Shown here in pieces: positions 61,660 through 64,000 of a stretch of 64,000 bases of DNA (position 1 is its first letter; each line of letters begins with the position of its first letter). Both the position numbers and the translations under genes were made by a program. The DNA is from Candidatus Eremiobacterota bacterium. Lineage in GTDB: Bacteria; Vulcanimicrobiota; CADAWZ01; Ess09-12. The notes beneath the pieces are model-generated. The model was not told the DNA's origin. It saw nothing but the letters and a program-made list of their open reading frames with translations, and ran no database searches. Location: NCBI GenBank assembly GCA_031082125.1, contig JAVHLM010000011.1, forward strand, positions 60,142 to 124,141, in the 5' to 3' direction.

Positions 61660-62787
61660 CTATCTGAGGCCCTTGGGCACCCAGCCGTAATGATTGTAAA
61701 GGCTGAAAGCCTGGCGGTAGTAAACCTGCGCCTGCTTTTTCAGGCCCCTGGCTTCACTGACTCGTGCGGCATAATAGACGGGAAGGGGATTCTCCCCGCA
61801 CTCTTTGATGGCCCGGGAAAAATATGACGCGGCGAGCTCCAGCCCCTCGGGGCTCTTTTTCCCGTTCCTGAGGCCTCCGGGAGCCCATTCGCCCCGGTAG
61901 AAATAAAACATGGACATAAGAAAAGGCACATCGCATGAGAGCACTTCCCGTGGTGCCACGGGCACCCCTGACGTGGTGCGGTAAGCGGTGATTATCCTGT
62001 CAGGCCCTTCATAGATGGGGTTGTAGTACCGATAGCTGGTGCCGGTTTTGCAGAAGAGGCCGCGGTGGCATGCAAAGGGCGTCTTCTCAGATGCATCGAC
62101 GGTCACATCGAAGGCATCGGAGAGCTTCAGGAGCACAAGGGCATGGCCATTGTTGGATTCCTCGCCCCGCTCATTCCTGTACACCATCACTACTCCGGCA
62201 TCAAGCCCCATTTCCTGGAGAATTCCTGCGATCAGGACCGACTGGAGGAAACACTGGCGCTCGCCGTATTTCATGACATTGACGAATTCAAAGCCCCTCT
62301 CGAGGCTGAATTTAGGAATGACGGCCTTCACGAGGTGGTGAACCCCCGCGGCACACCTGAGCTGCTCCTCTCCCCTCTTTGTCTCATCGGAAATGGAAGC
62401 GAAATGGATATCGGACTTTTTCAGGAAGTCCCTGAAGTCGTATTTCTCAAAAGCGCCGAACGGGAAGGCTCCCGCATTGACAGAATCATCCCTCCACCGG
62501 GCATAAAGCCCTTCAAACCATGAATAGAACTCCTCATCGCTCCCCTCGCCGCATTCATCGCAGGAGTTCTTTATAAAGAGGCTGAACTGCTCGCTTCCGT
62601 AAGGGTACCGGATAATTGAGCTCCTGTCATCCCTGTCCCACGGGGTTAAAGGGCATCCTCTTATTAACGATCCCGCAGCGATGAGCACCGCTATCACAAT
62701 AATGACTACCACTACAAAAAGCCTTAAGCGGCGGGCCTTGTAATCCCTGGCCGTTTTGGAGCTCTTTTCCATGCCCTGCCCTGCCAT
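61660..62787 (-). CDS. Transglutaminase-like membrane-anchored protein with TPR-like tail
   Basis: 375 aa from ATG 62787; a likely TATAAT at 62879-62874 argues against in-frame starts further upstream. One membrane segment (about 22-40) puts the rest in the periplasm. The core (about 140-235) has the Cys-His-Asp order of transglutaminase-like papain-fold proteins: ERQCFLQSVLIAGIL (Cys179), NNGHALVLLKL (His215), VTVDAS (Asp231). Further Cys-rich segments suggest disulfides. The last 60 residues (LELAASYFSRAIKECGENP, YYAARVSEARGLKKQAQVYY) resemble TPR helices. It may cross-link or hydrolyse proteins or peptides in the envelope. Function unproven. Confidence 0.75.
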   Translation of the reverse strand: MAGQGMEKSSKTARDYKARRLRLFVVVVIIVIAVLIAAGSLIRGCPLTPWDRDDRSSIIRYPYGSEQFSLFIKNSCDECGEGSDEEFYSWFEGLYARWRDDSVNAGAFPFGAFEKYDFRDFLKKSDIHFASISDETKRGEEQLRCAAGVHHLVKAVIPKFSLERGFEFVNVMKYGERQCFLQSVLIAGILQEMGLDAGVVMVYRNERGEESNNGHALVLLKLSDAFDVTVDASEKTPFACHRGLFCKTGTSYRYYNPIYEGPDRIITAYRTTSGVPVAPREVLSCDVPFLMSMFYFYRGEWAPGGLRNGKKSPEGLELAASYFSRAIKECGENPLPVYYAARVSEARGLKKQAQVYYRQAFSLYNHYGWVPKGLR

Positions 62788-62873
62788 AATTGAGAACCCC
62801 TTAATTGAAAAGGCGAAGGGTTTTCGGGCTGCCTTGTAGAAGGCAGTAATATTAAGCCTTTCCCTTTTCATGC

Positions 62874-62879
62874 ATTATA
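62874..62879 (-). promoter_or_regulatory. Probable -10 box of the transglutaminase-like gene
   Basis: TATAAT on the minus strand; no matching -35 hexamer at 16-18 bp. Predicted start near 62867. Confidence 0.4.
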
Positions 62880-62903
62880 CTGTGAATTATACCATATTCA
62901 CAG
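62880..62903. promoter_or_regulatory. 8-bp dyad between divergent genes
   Basis: CTGTGAAT (62880-62887), eight bases, ATTCACAG (62896-62903). It fills the 44-bp control part between the divergent transglutaminase-like and DUF4013-like genes, abutting the minus -10 box. A good operator candidate; spacing does not fit CRP. Confidence 0.5.
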
Positions 62904-62915
62904 AGGAGGAAAAAG

Positions 62916-63635
62916 ATGAAACTTGATATTGAGAAGGCCTTCAAGTATCCCCTGAGGGACCCGAAATGGCTTACCAAGATGCTCATCGGGGGCGTTCTCT
63001 CCATTATACCCATAGCCAATTTCATCACCTGGGGCTACTGCGTGAGGATTATCAAAGACACCGCCGAGGGGAGCGACGAAAAACTCCCTGAATGGCAGGA
63101 CATGGGCGCCTATTTCATGCAGGGGCTCACGCTTTTAGCCATCTACATGATCTATTACATTCCGATGATTTTCATGATGGTCTTTACGATCTCGTCAATC
63201 TCATCTTCCGGGGCTTTTTCGATCTTCACCTCAGGAGACCTCTCTGAGAAAACAGTCCTGGAGGGGATCAATGTGCTTAACAGAGCCGTGCCCGCCCTTA
63301 TCAGCTGGCTTTCCTCGCTCTACGGGCTTTTCTTCAGCATCATGCTCCCTGCGGTGCTCATTGCCTATGTGAGCACCGGCGATTTCAAGGCCGCCTTCAA
63401 CGTGGGGCGTATTTTCAACTACATGCTCTCAAACATCGGCACCTACCTCCTGTTCCTCCTCCTGGCCCTCCTGGCGCAGCTGGTCGCCTATGCAGGACTG
63501 CTGGCATGCTGCGTAGGAATAGTGTTCACTTTGTTTTACGCCTATGTGTTCATGAGCCACCTCCTGGGCCAGATGATGCCGCCGCCCCAGGCATTTGCCG
63601 ACGAGATGCCCCTGCCCCCCGGAGTGAAAGACTGA
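62916..63635 (+). CDS. DUF4013-like membrane protein
   Basis: 239 aa; GAGGAGG precedes the ATG. N-terminal KAFKYPLRDPKWLTKMLIGG matches the start of DUF4013 proteins. Five or six hydrophobic segments follow (IGGVLSIIPIANFITWGYCV, LLAIYMIYYIPMIFMMVF, LISWLSSLYGLFFSIMLPAV, YLLFLLLALLAQLVAYAG, LLACCVGIVFTLFYAYVFM). The family is common in bacteria and archaea; no biochemical role is known to me. A Pro-rich tail (QMMPPPQAFADE) ends it. It may share a transcript with the transporter gene 34 bp downstream. Confidence 0.85.
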   Translation: MKLDIEKAFKYPLRDPKWLTKMLIGGVLSIIPIANFITWGYCVRIIKDTAEGSDEKLPEWQDMGAYFMQGLTLLAIYMIYYIPMIFMMVFTISSISSSGAFSIFTSGDLSEKTVLEGINVLNRAVPALISWLSSLYGLFFSIMLPAVLIAYVSTGDFKAAFNVGRIFNYMLSNIGTYLLFLLLALLAQLVAYAGLLACCVGIVFTLFYAYVFMSHLLGQMMPPPQAFADEMPLPPGVKD

Positions 63636-63669
63636 GGAATGATGGCCATGGCCGTTGCGTGCAGCAGAA

Positions 63670-64000
63670 ATGGATGATTTCGGGACGCTTTATTATAGAA
63701 TAACCAACGATCCACTCTTCAACACCTTCATCGTAGTGTGCGGCGGCCTTCTGCTGGGCAGGATCACCATCAGGGGGTTTTCCCTTGGAAGCTCCGGCGT
63801 GTTCATCACAGGCCTCGCCTTCGGGTTCGCCGGCCTAGTCACTTCAAAGTACATCACCACGCTGGGCCTTGTTGTCTTCATGTACGCCCTCGGCATACAG
63901 GGCGGTCCCTCATTTTTCAATGCCATATCCCGCAAGGGGATTCCCTATATTATCGTAGCCCTCACCATGGGCCTCTCGAGCATCGGATTTTCCCTTTGCG
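63670..64000 (+). CDS. YidE/AspT-type transporter, 5' part (cut by window end)
   Basis: First 110 codons of an integral membrane protein that runs off the window. Three or more membrane segments: FIVVCGGLLLGRI, GVFITGLAFGFAGLV, LGLVVFMYALGIQGGPSFF. The last, with LGLVVFMYALGIQ-GGP, is the hallmark of the Asp-Ala exchanger / YidE-YbjL duplication family. These secondary carriers usually have two such repeats around regulatory RCK-type domains. ATG 63670 gives a sensible N terminus; the nearby ATG at 63674 is in another, short frame. The substrate is unknown. Confidence 0.8.
   Translation, partial: MDDFGTLYYRITNDPLFNTFIVVCGGLLLGRITIRGFSLGSSGVFITGLAFGFAGLVTSKYITTLGLVVFMYALGIQGGPSFFNAISRKGIPYIIVALTMGLSSIGFSLC

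Noticed and set aside
61648-61684. Bidirectional terminator between mprF and the transglutaminase-like gene
   Set aside because: CTGGGTGCC and GGCACCCAG pair across 19 bases, but one arm is inside the coding end and no T tract follows on either strand.
62880-62903. CRP-type binding site
   Set aside because: TGTGA and TCACA halves are 12 bases apart rather than six.
1-64000. tRNA, rRNA, CRISPR arrays, insertion sequences, transposases
   Set aside because: Looked for by eye on both strands; none could be supported. A covariance-model scan would be needed to exclude small structured RNAs.

Overview
The window reads as chromosome of an uncultivated, GC-rich, diderm bacterium. A TolC-type lipoprotein, a lipidated HlyD-type adaptor and a lipidated periplasmic binding protein imply two membranes. 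Large HD-GYP proteins, single-gene hybrid kinases, ankyrin and HEAT scaffolds and bacterial caspases suggest a regulatory-rich candidate-phylum lifestyle (Eremiobacterota/Xenobia-like would fit). No rRNA or tRNA is present, so the lineage is not proven. No CRISPR array, phage or insertion sequence was seen.

Layout. 1-3160: minus-strand operon (unknown protein, membrane-anchored ankyrin protein, ATP-grasp ligase) behind tandem terminators; the left edge carries an exact 55-bp direct repeat. 3184-6359: an unknown protein with a hydrophobic tail, then two REC-HisKA-HATPase paralogues; one is intact, the other has lost both phosphorylation residues. 6552-13560: a complete TolC/HlyD/fused-ABC/two-permease efflux operon of the YbhGFSR type. 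13704-15970: small acidic protein coupled to a B12-binding-type radical SAM enzyme. 16138-21699: a protein with one EF-hand-like loop, an HNH endonuclease with duplicated helical region, a lone sulfite-oxidase-fold molybdoenzyme, and a nucleotidyltransferase-fold gene overlapping a small basic gene. 21874-28135: PAS hybrid kinase, HEPN-HEAT protein, FAD oxidoreductase. 28141-31351: adenosine deaminase family, branched-chain-type binding lipoprotein and FolE2, joined by 1- and 4-base overlaps. 31526-33679: glycosyltransferase and two small proteins. 33758-43746: two giant paralogous HD-GYP proteins (1745 and 1478 aa) with long disordered N-terminal regions. 44046-51075: AddB/AddA. 51144-61637: six tightly spaced genes behind a good sigma70-type promoter: two secreted caspase-ankyrin proteins, an ankyrin-only protein, a secreted metacaspase-type protein with DUF4384-like region, a DUF4384-like protein and MprF. 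61660-64000: transglutaminase-like TPR protein, DUF4013-like membrane protein and the start of a YidE/AspT-type transporter.

How they may work together. The strongest candidate for an undescribed system is the exported caspase/ankyrin/DUF4384 operon ending in mprF. All its peptidases carry export signals, so it should act in the periplasm or outside, unlike known cytosolic caspase defence modules. The ankyrin-only protein is a mosaic: its N-terminal half matches the ankyrin part of one caspase and its C-terminal half matches that of the other, suggesting an adaptor or regulator. Other points worth attention are the doubly degenerate kinase beside its intact paralogue, the HEPN-HEAT fusion, the giant HD-GYP twins with a duplicated HDIG motif, and the nucleotidyltransferase pair with symmetrical divergent promoters.
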